Part shown: positions 46,574 through 56,421 of the stretch, one piece after another
Position numbering within the stretch: the first letter of the stretch is position 1
How the letters are laid out: the number at the start of each line of letters is the position of its first letter
Assembly (NCBI GenBank): GCA_949317995.1
Contig: OX439044.1
Location: forward strand, 47,386,166 to 47,450,165
From: Acholoe squamosa
Lineage: Eukaryota; Annelida; Polychaeta; Phyllodocida; Polynoidae
Reading direction: 5' to 3'
Length of the DNA stretch: 64,000 nt
Translations under genes and position numbers: made by a program
Notes under the pieces: model-generated
What the model saw: the letters and a program-made list of their open reading frames with translations, nothing else
The model's database searches: none
What the model was told of the DNA's origin: nothing

Positions 46574-46797
46574 CCCAGCAAATTGTCGTGAGTCCTTGTC
46601 AACCTGTGTGAAGTGGCTCACACATGTTGCTAGATGAAACATGACGTCGTTATAGCACAAGATCACCAGGAATAGCAATTGCTATGCCACGTGAGTCTAT
46701 AACACACAAAGGCGAAAGATGACGGAATGAGTTATCACTCAAAAACAAGTCACCAGTGATGACCAATCATGGTTACAGATGACGACAATTTGCTGGG
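46574..46797. mobile_element. 224-bp derivative of the 7160-8847 element
   Basis: Starts CCCAGCAAATTGTCGTGAG and ends ATGACGACAATTTGCTGGG, flanked by CT on both sides. Its left ~100 bp match 7160-7265 and its right ~115 bp match 8735-8847, joined where the long copy carries its satellite arrays. Confidence 0.9.
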
Positions 46798-48796
46798 CTT
46801 AATCCTACCAGAAAAACCATCCCAGGTCACAGAGAGATTCTTAGTGTTAGCAATTTTTCCACTCTAATAATAGCTATATTATTTGAGAGAAACAATTGGA
46901 ATATCACTTAATCATGAAGATGTAGACCCCTCCTGTACTACTGATATACTATAATACACCATACATCCATTATAGATAGTCCAGGGCATGTTTAATTATG
47001 AGTCTTTTAGCACTGTTACACATATGGTGGTGAGAGTTGGCCGAACGGCTGGCCTCTCTACTGAGAGGCCCTGAATAGTTGGAGACCATAATTATGATAT
47101 GCAGCAGTTTATCATAGAGGCTCCATTAGGTGAGGGACTATATGTATGAGTCTAAAGGTAACTGAGCGTCCTACTGTGACTGATTGATTGGTTGGCAACT
47201 AAAGCCACCTCTTCCCACTATGTCCAAGCTCCATTAGAGGTCTAGTTTTAGATCTATATTTTCCTAGAGTACCCTCCTTAAGGCTGCCTATCTAGGTGGT
47301 GCCGCTTCTGTGAGTGCCACAGTGTGGACGTTAATGACTAACATAGAATTTCAGCCAAGGAATTAGTACGTACTGAGTGGTACTAAATCCATTATGAATA
47401 AATGAGTTTGGAGGAACATTAAGTTCAGTGATTTACTCATGTGTTTGCTGTCTCTATTTGAGTCCATATCCTAATCCAGAATAATAAATAATGTACAATT
47501 TATTGTCTATATACAGGTGCATCTTTCCCAATCAGCAATGGCGCATTGGGCCGTGCTTGTCCATGCTTGGCCCAATATAACCCGACTTTGGCCCAATATA
47601 AGTAGATCAACACAGGGAAATGGGCCTCCTTGTGGGATTTTAGTACTGGTTTTGCAGGGCTAAATAAGTTAACAAATGAACAAAAATTGATTACAGGTAC
47701 TTTTTGATGAGGAATACAGTAAAGCTATTTTCAAAATTCTATTTTCACTCAAATCATTCCATATTTGTAATGCAAAAAGAACGTTTTAGGGCCAAAAATG
47801 ACTGTATTTTGGATATTGGTTGCCATGGTAACATAAATTCTGTTCCAGATTGAAAAATCAAAGAATCCCTTTGATTAATTTATGGCATTAGTTTCAGCAG
47901 TATTCCTGCTGGATAGGCAAGACCAGAGCGTGGATCATTATTAGACACGAGTCACTGTATCCAAACAGCTGTACAATTGTATACTCTGAGTGGTTGGCTA
48001 TTGCCATAGTGCTGCCACCGTCTGTGTATGACCAGTATTACTATATATGGGTTACTTGCCTACACTGACACCGTGTGGTGAGTGACTCACATTCATTGTG
48101 GCCCAGTGGCTCCACCTTGTGCTATACTACTCCGGCAAGGCATAACATTCACCACCATACAATCTAGCCCAGTAATAGAATTGTCCTGGAAGTTTATGTA
48201 TCAGATAATATCTTTAAATGATCACCAGCTAAATCTAAATTGATATACACCATCGAATCCTGTAGCCTATTGTACTGCTTTGTTTCAAAAGGCAAATCAC
48301 AGGTTATGTCATCATTCTCTTAACTTGAAGGGGATGGCCAATGCATGCCCATCACAAATTATGTAGCTTGCATTTATTAAATCAATCAATACAATTATTG
48401 TGTCCCGCATCATGAATAGATATGATCATTTGTTCTTCAGACCTACTTCACTACCTCGCCGTGCTTCACAACACGAATAGGATAATGTATGTTTGAAATG
48501 CTTTCTTACAAGCCTTATGATATTAATCAGGTGCCCTATCATTGCCAAGGTGTTAGTGATTGGTTTCCGAATGCACTGCTAAGAACAAACATAGCAGATC
48601 GGTTGTGACTGTACTCACAAGGAAGGCGTTAAATGTACATTAAAAACAGAGCATGGTCTTACACTGCACATATAACGATAAAGAGCTTTGGGTGACTATG
48701 GTAGAACTGCTGAAGAAACCACACCTAATTGTGATTTGATATTATGGGTTGTGGATCCAGTAGTGAGATATACATGTTGGGTCAGCCCATCCTTAC
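46798..48796. other. No gene recognised
   Basis: Non-coding; nothing supportable. The frame beginning at 48688 runs into the repeat at 48797. Confidence 0.5.
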
Positions 48797-48912
48797 AGGG
48801 GGGTGTGAATGGGGGGTGCCCCATGTCACACGTCAATTTTAAGAAATGGTTATGTCACATGTCACTTAAATCCCCATGTCCCATGTCACCTCCAAGAGCC
48901 TACCATGTCCCA
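48797..48912. repeat. Fragment of the GACATGTGACAT element
   Basis: GGGGGGTGTGAATGGGGGGT then CATGTCACATGTCACTTAAA and TCCCCATGTCCCATGTCACC match the reverse complement of the nested element at 49694-49943. Confidence 0.75.
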
Positions 48913-49254
48913 TTATTTGCCTTTATTAGCCTTTATTAGAATAATATAATTAAGAGGCAAGGTGTTGGCAGTGGTTCAAGTTGCTGACTTGATTAAGGAC
49001 CATGTCACTGACTAGTGTCATAATTTCTGAACTATCCTGATATAACAGCCCCACAGGATTGACTTTTATGAAAAGAGACTTGAGATACATGGGAGATACT
49101 GCTTACTTGGTACGTTAATATGAATGTGTAAACAATAATACCCTCACTCTTCTAGCTGATATTTTGACCAGTAAACATGCGTGGTGGCTACCCCATGGCT
49201 GCATTGTTCACACCTGGTTGGTAAACCTTCATTACCCAGCTGTACTAACCAGCT

Positions 49255-49326
49255 GGCTCGTTGGTCTAGGGGTATGATTCTCGCTTTGGGTGCGAGAGGT
49301 CCCGGGTTCAAATCCCGGACGAGCCC
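49255..49326 (+). tRNA. tRNA-Pro (anticodon TGG)
   Basis: Decodes proline CCN codons. 72 nt without CCA. The acceptor stem GGCTCGT/ACGAGCC is fully paired with discriminator C. The anticodon stem CTCGC/GCGAG is perfect around loop TTTGGGT, so the anticodon is TGG at positions 34-36. The T arm CCGGGTTCAAATCCCGG is perfect. A box (TGGTCTAGGGGTA) and B box (GGTTCAAATCC) are intact and there is no intron. All features fit a functional eukaryotic tRNA gene; a clear T-run terminator within 20 nt downstream is not obvious. Minus-strand ORFs across it are shadows. Confidence 0.95.
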
Positions 49327-49490
49327 GATGGCTTTTACCATTGTACAGCTGATTATTGATAGGAATTTTCAGTGACATTTTCATGACTATCCCCAGTGAT
49401 CTCACCAGATTGCAATGAATATGAACCTTCACCACAGCAATTTTAAAACTTGCATCTTAACATAAGTTAAAGTTCAGATGACGTTGTCCA
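49327..49490. other. tRNA flank, no feature
   Basis: Short spacer between the tRNA-Pro gene and the degraded G/C-tract MITE. Confidence 0.5.
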
Positions 49491-50033
49491 CCCTTACTCC
49501 TTTTTTGACAACAGGGGGGTTGGTGGGTTTTCGCGCAAAAAAAATCAACCCCCCTCTTGAGGGGGTAAAATCTTTTTGACCCCCCCCCCCATAAGGGACG
49601 AAAATGGTGCCTGAACATGCCCTTTTAACCTACAGTAATGTGCAGGGTTTTCCACTGAAAACAGGTGAAATTATTTTGACCCCCCCCCATCAGATGGGTG
49701 TGGACCACTAAATTTGACATGGTGACATGGCAATTTCTTAAAATCGACATGTGACATGAGAGGTTCTTAGAGGTGACATGGGACATGGGGATTTAAGTGA
49801 CATGTGACATAACCATTTCTTAAAAACGACATGTGACTTGAGAGGTTCTTAGAGGTGACATGGGACATGGGGATTTAAGTGACATGTGACATAACCATTT
49901 CCTAAAATTGACATGTGACATGGGGGACCCCCCATCCACACCCCCCATCAGTGGGGTCAAAAGAATTCTGACGCCCCCTCAAACCCACCAGCCCCCCCTC
50001 CCCCCGCCCCTGTTGTTGAAAAAGATCACTCCC
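49491..50033 (-). mobile_element. G/C-tract MITE, copy 1, with nested insertion
   Basis: The right end TGTTGTTGAAAAAGATCACT followed by CCC and TAA matches the family terminus seen at 50494. The left end (CTCCTTTTTTGACAACAGGG) is degraded. Internal GGGG/CCCC tracts, TTTTGACCCCCC and TTTTCCACTGAAAACAGGTG match copy 2 in opposite orientation. Interrupted at 49694-49943. Confidence 0.75.
49694..49943. mobile_element. 250-bp nested element with GACATGTGACAT minisatellite
   Basis: Flanked by the 8-bp repeat CCCATCAG (49686-49693 and 49944-49951). Ends are ATGGGTGTGGACC and, inverted, GGTGTGGATGGGGGGTCC. The interior has two ~85-bp units of GACATGTGACATGAGAGGTT and GGGACATGGGGATTTAAGTG. Copy 2 of the host element shows the uninterrupted CCCATCAGAGG region. 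Confidence 0.75.
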
Positions 50034-50174
50034 TAAAGTAGTCTGATGAAATATGACACGTTAACTAAGTAGTGAATGGATATTAGTCGACGCATAGGTT
50101 GTATCCGTAACAATAGCGAGGTTTAGCAAACACTACGTACATCAGCCGTAGCTCATTTAACGCAGACGTACTAA

Positions 50175-50494
50175 GGGAGTGATCATTTTTTAACAACAGG
50201 GGGGGGGCGGTGGGTTTGAGGGGGGGGTCAGAATTTTTTCAACACCTTGACCGGGGAGGGTCAGAATTTTTTCACTACCTCTGATGGGGGGGGGATCAAA
50301 ATAATTTCACCTGTTTTCAGTGGAAAACCCCGCGCGTTACTATAGGCTAAAAGGGGACGTTCGCGCGCGATTTTTGTCCCTTATGGGGGGGTCGAAAAAA
50401 TTTTACCCCCTCAAGAGGGGGGGTCGAAATATTTTTCGCGCGTCCGCGCGCAAACCCACCAGCCCCCCCCTGTTGTTAAAAAATGATCACTCCC
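50175..50494 (+). mobile_element. G/C-tract MITE, copy 2, TAA target duplication
   Basis: A 320-bp element with ends GGGAGTGATCATTTTTTAAC (plus AACAGGGGGGG) and the exact inverse. TAA flanks both sides (50172-50174 and 50495-50497). A 3-bp TWA duplication is characteristic of PIF/Harbinger, whose relic transposase lies at 59-62 kb in this window; the link is inference. Confidence 0.85.
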
Positions 50495-50546
50495 TAAGGC
50501 TGTAGGTATGCTGCATGTGTGCGTTAGGTTGCCCACGTAGTCACCG

Positions 50547-51268
50547 TTATACCATGGTTATCACATTCTTGCACGATTTTACAGTGCCAGGAGGGGATAA
50601 AGACGTTCGAATAGTACGCGCTAATTGAATGGATATTGACACTTGAGACGAGACGACGTGACAGCAAGTTGACATGATAGATTTAATTCGATAATAAAAA
50701 AACTATAGCAATAAGACCTTAATGCTTATAGAGGATGAAAGTAGAGATTATATTCTAGCACCTACCTGTAATTCGCCATGATTTGACATGTATATGTAAC
50801 ATAATTAATGATATAAAAATCGAATCGAGCGAAATTTTCGCCGTCATGTTGACTGCGTAGCGCATGGATTATTTACCTCGGCGAGACACAAATTGTCACG
50901 TTGGCATATGCTCTATGGGTATTCTGGCTGTCGCGCGCAGTCCTTACCAGCGGTTCTACTATGAAAATGCCTGTAGGACACATGCCAACGTAACACTTTG
51001 CGTCCAACCGGCATTGTTGTCTCGCCGAGAAACCAAGATGGCGGAGGAGCTTGAACAAGACGTATCGCTTGGATTTTTATTTCTTCATTTTATAAGGTAA
51101 TTACTTAAGAAAATGGAGGAAACCATGGTATAAACGCCATACATAACAAATAGAGATTCACTTGTTGATTCTAGGGGCTAGATAAGAAGACACTCGGCCT
51201 ATGGCCTCGTGCTTCTTATCTGCCCCTAGAATCAACTCGTGAACCTCTATTTGTTATATATGCCTTTA
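50547..51268 (+). repeat. Tandem ~720-bp unit, copy 1
   Basis: Starts TTATACCATGGTTATCAC and is repeated at 51269. Shared landmarks in order: ACACTTGAGACGAGACGA, CTATAGCA, CGCCATGATTTGACA, GATATAAAAATCGAATC, CGTCATGTTGACTGCGTAGC, GGCGAGACACAA, GCATATGCTCTA, TTACCAGCGGTTCTACTATG, GAGAAACCAAGATGGCGGAGG. CpG is locally frequent. It ends in the hairpin at 51121-51281. Confidence 0.88.
51038..51096 (+). CDS. Possible first coding exon (unit 1)
   Basis: ATG at 51038 in the context ACCAAGATGGCGG, followed by 59 nt ending ATAAG|GTAATT, a good splice-donor match. It would encode MAEELEQDVSLGFLFLHFI before splicing. The matching exon in unit 2 differs by 3 nt in length but ends in the same phase. The surrounding sequence resembles a CpG-rich promoter with a YY1-like AAGATGGCGG. 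No downstream exon could be identified, so this is tentative; the product is unknown. Confidence 0.35.
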
Positions 51269-51281
51269 TTATACCATGGTT
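51121..51281. repeat. Long hairpin, ~70-bp arms
   Basis: AACCATGGTATAAACGCCAT...GATAAGAAG (51121-51189) pairs with CTTCTTATCTGCCCC...ATACCATGGTT (51211-51281) with few mismatches. The loop is ~21 bases. The right arm runs into the start of the next tandem unit. Confidence 0.88.
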
Positions 51282-51740
51282 ATCACGTTCTTGAATGATT
51301 TTACAATGCCTGGAGCAGATAATGATGTTCGAATAGTATGCGCTAAGTGAACGGATGTTGACACTTGAGACGAGACGATGTGACAGTAAGTTGACAGTGA
51401 ACAATTTAATTTGATAATAAAAAAACTATAGCATTAGAAGCTTAATGTGAATAGAGGATCAACCTACCTTTAAGTCGCCATGATTTGACAGGTATACATG
51501 TAACAGGATTGAAGATATAAAAATCGAATCAAGCGAAATTTCTCCGTCATGTTGACTGCGTAGCGCACAGATTATTTACCGCGGCGAGACACAAGTTGTC
51601 ACGTTGGCATATGCTCTAAGGGTATTCTGGCTGTCACACGCAGTCCTTACCAGCGGTTCTACTATGAAAATACCCCTCGGACACACGTTGATGTAATATT
51701 TTGCGTCCAGGCATTCTGGTCATCTCACCGAGAAACCAAG

Positions 51741-51802
51741 ATGGCGGAGGACGGATTACGTCGACTTGCAACAAATATCATTGATTTTCATAGCTTTATA
51801 AG
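51741..51802 (+). CDS. Possible first coding exon (unit 2)
   Basis: ATG at 51741 in ACCAAGATGGCGGAGG; 62 nt to ATAAG|GTAAAT. It would encode MAEDGLRRLATNIIDFHSFI. Start context, closing residues and donor agree with unit 1, while the middle has changed with net +3 nt. Product unknown; tentative for the same reasons as unit 1. Confidence 0.35.
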
Positions 51803-51829
51803 GTAAATATATTTAATTTTATTGTGGAA

Positions 51830-51975
51830 ACCCTGGTATAAATGCCATACATAACAAATAGAGGTTCACTCGTTGATTCTAGGGGCTAGATAAGAAGACA
51901 CTTGATCTACGGCCTCGTGCTTCTTATCTGCCCCTAGAATCAACTCGTGAACCTGTATTTGTTATTTATGCCTTT
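51830..51975. repeat. Long hairpin, second copy
   Basis: Arms CCTGGTATAAATGCCATACA...GATAAGAAG and CTTCTTATCTGCCCC...TTATGCC, loop ACACTTGATCTACGGCCTCG-like. Shares GAGGTTCACTCGTTGATTCT and its inverse with the hairpin 700 bp upstream. Confidence 0.85.
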
Positions 51976-52701
51976 ACTAAACCTCCCTATTATCTTGGGA
52001 GTAAGAATTGTCCCCTCTTGTAAAGACACCTATACCCACGTTATAAGCCTGATAGCTTCTTATTTTAAACCTTTAAAGGAAACATTGCCATTTGCTGTAC
52101 CATGTCATGTGCTTAGTATGCAAACGTGGAGATAAAAAAAATTGGCGAAGCTCATGAATGGACATGCCTTATATACCTTTTGTAAGAAGCATATCGGCCC
52201 CGTGTGGTTGGTAGGATGACATGAAAGCAGTCCAGGGGTATGTTTCAGAATGATTAACCATCACCAAAATGGCCCTGCAACCACCACTTTTAGAAAATAG
52301 GCCGTCTAGACGATCTAGTACAAGGCAAATTGTACAAGGTCAGTGTAGTCCCCACACAGGGTCCTCTAGGTGAGGGTTCTATTAAAGTAACCATTCAGTT
52401 TCTAAGACAAACTTATTGTTCTAAGATAATTGATATTCAGCTCCTTTACCTTTACCATAGAAATATAAGGTTTTGGTTGCATAAGAATAATGATTTGCTA
52501 TTTCAGCATTTGTTTCAGTCTGGGAGGTGTTCATTCTTTGAAGTTGTTTTTTTTCTATTTGCCCCCCCCCCTCCCCCAGTTCTAGCGACAGTTGTGTTAA
52601 CTTGAGTGGTTTTAAGCTGATGTACAGTGTCTATAGCACATATGGTACAAGCACACTGAACACAACACCCGGTGTGTATAGTTTCCATGGTTACACTGAT
52701 A

Positions 52702-52791
<90 letters not shown>

Positions 52792-53889
52792 TAGGTTAGT
52801 ATGTGAAAGACCATCTGTACAGTACTTCAGGGTAATTATTCACTAATTAGAGATAATATGTATTTACTATCAAGGACGTCAACAAGTCATGTATATTTGG
52901 AAGCTGTACCATGAAATTTGTAGTAAGTGCATTTTGGTTGATACATGCGGGTAGGGTCTAGCTCCTATTATTTTATCAATTATTTCTCTTTGGACCATTA
53001 CATCCGCAATTAGCAGGCATCACCTTTACATACTTAATAGTATAGCGACATATAGTACAGATATGAGTGTATATCTTTGTCTAATCTACCCGCATATCCC
53101 ACTTGGCCTGTGACTATTCCTCTAAAATTAATAAACAATTACGAGATGTGCTACAACTGTGATGATTTGAATAACACTGATAAATCATTGCTCTATGTTT
53201 GTCACACACAAAGAAATCTTTTACACAAACCTCTAACTTCCTTCTGGTAATATCCAGTATATAACATGAATGGCTATGGTTTCTAAGAAGCCCGACATCA
53301 AGCTTTAAGACTGTTTTTATTCATTTATCTGCTTTATTCATCTTTTAAATTACTTACTTTTAATCCTGGTTGAATATGGCCTTAGAGGTTGTGGTTACAG
53401 CCATCATTCTTTAACAGAATTCTGAAGAAAAAAAAATTGAGTTAATGCCCAGACTTCATCCCTTCTTTGATTCAGCCTCCAATGACACACCTATACAAGC
53501 GACCATAGACTGCAGCGTTGGAACCAGCACTTGTGGTTTGACACAGACAGAGGGGAATGATTTTGACTAGATAAGGCACCAGGGAGGCACACTGACAGAA
53601 CACAGGTCCTGAGGTCCACCACTCCACATCCTATGTTTTTTGCTGCTGGATCTACATTACCAGCTGGTAGATTGAACACTAATTAACTATTAAGCAATGT
53701 TGATTCAGGTAGTAAAGCCATTTAAAATAATTAATGGACATTTTGTAGAGTGGACATCTCAAGGTACATGTGGACATCTTTAGGCTAATCTACCCTATGT
53801 CAATGCCAAGTCGTGTCATAGTATTATTTTTTCCAGACTGTTTTTTTCTTTTACATTAATCAGTGTTAATTACTTTTGTTATTTGAAAG
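51976..53889. other. No gene recognised; contains a microsatellite
   Basis: (TA)n followed by (GA)n at about 52708-52786. Otherwise non-coding. Confidence 0.55.
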
Positions 53890-54002
53890 CCCCATTGGTG
53901 CCCACTGTGGAGGCAGTCTTTACACCCTGCATGTGAAGAGGGTGGTAGATGGAGAGGAGGCCATTCTTCATCAGTTCCCTTGGGCAGTCCACATTGGTGG
54001 GA
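53890..54002 (+). pseudogene. Trypsin-like serine protease relic, N-terminal exon
   Basis: Encodes the activation-site region of a chymotrypsin-fold (S1) protease: a Cys for the light chain, then KRVVDGEEA and HQFPWAVHIGG, equivalent to the R15|I16-VGG cleavage site and the first strand. Borders: AAAG before and GGGA|GTGAAG after. The exon that should follow (CGGSLI...TAAHC with the catalytic His57) is not present in the 100 bp before the next recognisable exon. Part of the broken gene continued at 54104, 56081 and 62458. Confidence 0.7.
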
Positions 54003-54103
54003 GTGAAGTGTGTACTTTTTTAGATCGATTTCAATGCTTACAATTTTTTAAAAAATCTTTATATGGTCATATCATCATATTGTATTATTTCATCTGATAA
54101 CAG

Positions 54104-54229
54104 AGGTGCCAGAATCACCGATGCTACCAAGGTGAAGTTGTTTATGGGTGTACATGACATGGAGGAGGACGAGGCATTTGACTCTGGGTACACTGCTGAC
54201 AAAATACATTGTCCATCCACAGAGGACCA
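54104..54229 (+). pseudogene. Serine protease relic, middle exon
   Basis: Between AACAG and GACCA|GTAAGT. Residues RITDATKVKLFMGVHD fit the segment after the His57 loop of S1 proteases, and HCPSTEDQ leads towards the Asp102 region. Its end phase does not match the next exon at 56081 (one nucleotide off), consistent with decay. Confidence 0.7.
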
Positions 54230-54945
54230 GTAAGTTCTTTTATTTATCAATGTCATTTAGCCTTTATATCATTTATATCAACCTAGTGGGATATATTATT
54301 GACCAATGACATACGTTCCTTCATTCAGTACAGTCTTTTTAGGGTGTATTACATACCAGCTGGTACCCAACATGCTGGCTGCTATATGTGCTTATCTCTC
54401 TGGGTATCAGATCAAGCAGTGGTGCCCCCTACTAAGGTACCTGCAACCTGGTATTGGTGATCATGACACACATGCACAGTAAGGCTTGTCAGCTCTACAC
54501 TGTTGGAGCATCAAGCTAACCCTACATGACTGTATCAGTCTTCCGGAATCAGCCTTGCAGGGTTTGTATGATTTTATGAATGCACCACGATTGCATTCAT
54601 GCATCATGATGACAAATAGGCACTTTTTAGTCATCAGGGTCAAAACTGGTTAATATCAATTGACACTTATGGCTGTTTTCACTGATTAATGTGAATTATA
54701 GATTCAATTAAGATGGTTATCGCCTGTGCCATTCACCAATTAAATTTCACACATTAAATTACCTTTCTAGCAGAGAATTACTGCTTATTAACAGGAAAAT
54801 AGAGTATGTGCGGTTGCTATGGCAAATCCCCTATCATCCTGGATGTGTTTAATCGACCAAAATACAAATACTTTTTTAGTGTAAATTAACCTTGAGATGA
54901 ACACAATACAACCTTTAAGACGGCCTTCTAAATTTGGACCCACTA

Positions 54946-55522
54946 TAGGTGAGGCTCCACTACGCGATTTTTGCCAAAAATCGGAGCTATTCTCACAAAA
55001 GCAGACACAAACACAGATTATAGAGTGGTATTTGTTATTATTTCAAGGTGTAAATAGAATAGTGAGAGAGCTTTTTGTTTATGCGAGGAAGGCTTTGTAT
55101 ACAATCTCAGGCACATTTTTTGCCAAAAGATGTTTTTGTTTACTAAATCAAGTTGACCTAATGTAAATATTGCAGACTTTCACACTGATGAATCTCTGCA
55201 ACTCAATATCAGACAGGTTTGATTTTCACAGTACAAGACCCTGCGATCTGTGTGACTGCTGTGTTGTTATTTATATTTTGCTGTGTTGATGTTTTCATAT
55301 TGAACTCCCACCCAATCACAGAGTCTGTGCAGGTGCAGGTTAGTTGGTAAATATGGCACACAAGGAGAGAGATCACGCATAAAATAACCCCTGAAATCTC
55401 ATGTTTACAATTTTGAATCTCATAATTACAATATAGGAATGTCAACACCCTATACCTTAGGCACTATAGGGATAGAATTAGGTGAGAATGTACCAAAAAA
55501 TCGTGTAGTGGAGCCTCACCTA
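54946..55522. mobile_element. 577-bp MITE, TA-flanked
   Basis: Ends TAGGTGAGGCTCCACTACGC and the inverse GTAGTGGAGCCTCACCTA, followed inward by GATTTTT/AAAAATC. TA lies outside both ends (54944-54945, 55523-55524). Non-coding; the Tc1/mariner-like assignment rests on the TA alone. Confidence 0.8.
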
Positions 55523-55534
55523 TACGCATGATAA

Positions 55535-55995
55535 AGGCCTAAACCCATTTCCCGATTTTACACTAACCGGTACTTCTATCGGCCGAATATTGTAAAAACA
55601 CACTGATATTGTCCAGTTTTAGCTGATAGAGTGTTGAAATATATAGGACTAAGCCCCCGATTCTGTGGACGATTTGGAAACACACTGCCGATTCAGCTGG
55701 ATATTATATCTTTATACAGGATTTTGAAATATCAAACATGTTAGAAATTTCTGGCAAGAAATGTATTAGATTGTACTATATCTCTGAGGGTCTTTTGAGG
55801 AAACATTTTACAATAGATTTGATCCTCACACGATTTATATCATCTGGCACATTCACCAATATGATTTCGATGCAAGACACTTTCATTGTACTTATAAACC
55901 CCTAAATTGGCCGATTCTTCAACCGATTTTGGTGTGCACCCTCACTAGATTTGTATAATCGGCCAGTTTTACAATCGTGTAATGGGTTTAGGCCC
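55535..55995. mobile_element. 461-bp MITE, TAA-flanked
   Basis: Ends AGGCCTAAACCCATTTCCCG and, inverted, GGGCCTAAACCCATTACACG; TAA outside both (55532-55534, 55996-55998). The interior repeats CCGATT words. TAA duplication and small size suggest a Harbinger-type MITE. Confidence 0.8.
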
Positions 55996-56080
55996 TAAGC
56001 CCCTTAGTTGTCTTTTACTAGAAAATAAGAAAGAGCAGCTGATCTATCATGGGTTTTGCACATCTGACCTTCTGCCACAG

Positions 56081-56167
56081 GGTATGGGCATGGTCCATTT
56101 GTTGTGGCCCTGCTCAGGCTTTCAGAGCCAGTGGAGCTACGTGACTCTGTGAATCAGTCTGTTATTA
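56081..56167 (+). pseudogene. Serine protease relic, Asp102-region exon, 5' part
   Basis: Follows CTGCCACAG. FVVALLRLSEPVELRDSVN aligns with the conserved (N)DIALLRL...PV block of S1 proteases, but the catalytic Asp102 position is Val. The exon is cut at 56167 by the Harbinger-type transposon; its continuation is at 62458. Confidence 0.8.
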
Positions 56168-56421
56168 GCGTTGATTCCACCAAAGCCGATTGTTGTCCGA
56201 TTTGGTCATCAGGTTGCGTCGGGGGCGCATCGGACATCGTCGGTCACTTATCGGGCACTGTCGGGCTTCTGTCGGGCAAGAATCGGGCAGAAATCGTCTT
56301 TGGTGGAAGAGCTCATTTTTTTGAGCAGGTACCAGATTTTTTTCTTATCAGTTAGAAAATATCAGGTACCTATGGGCTGCTTCGCTGTCGGGCTGACAGA
56401 AATAGTTCCCTTTTCTCTCAC

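Larger units (their letters stand above)
51269..51975 (+). repeat. Tandem ~720-bp unit, copy 2
   Basis: Colinear with copy 1 at roughly 85% identity by eye. It ends in a second hairpin (about 51830-51975) of the same sequence family. Confidence 0.88.
54230..56080. other. Intron of the protease relic, with two MITEs
   Basis: Holds the elements 54946-55522 and 55535-55995. No further protease exon could be recognised. Confidence 0.55.

Noticed and set aside
48688..48939. 83-codon plus-strand ORF
   Set aside because: Runs through the GACATGTGACAT repeat fragment; the repetitive C-terminal half reflects it.
49144..49435. ORFs overlapping the tRNA-Pro gene
   Set aside because: Shadows of the tRNA; no independent support.
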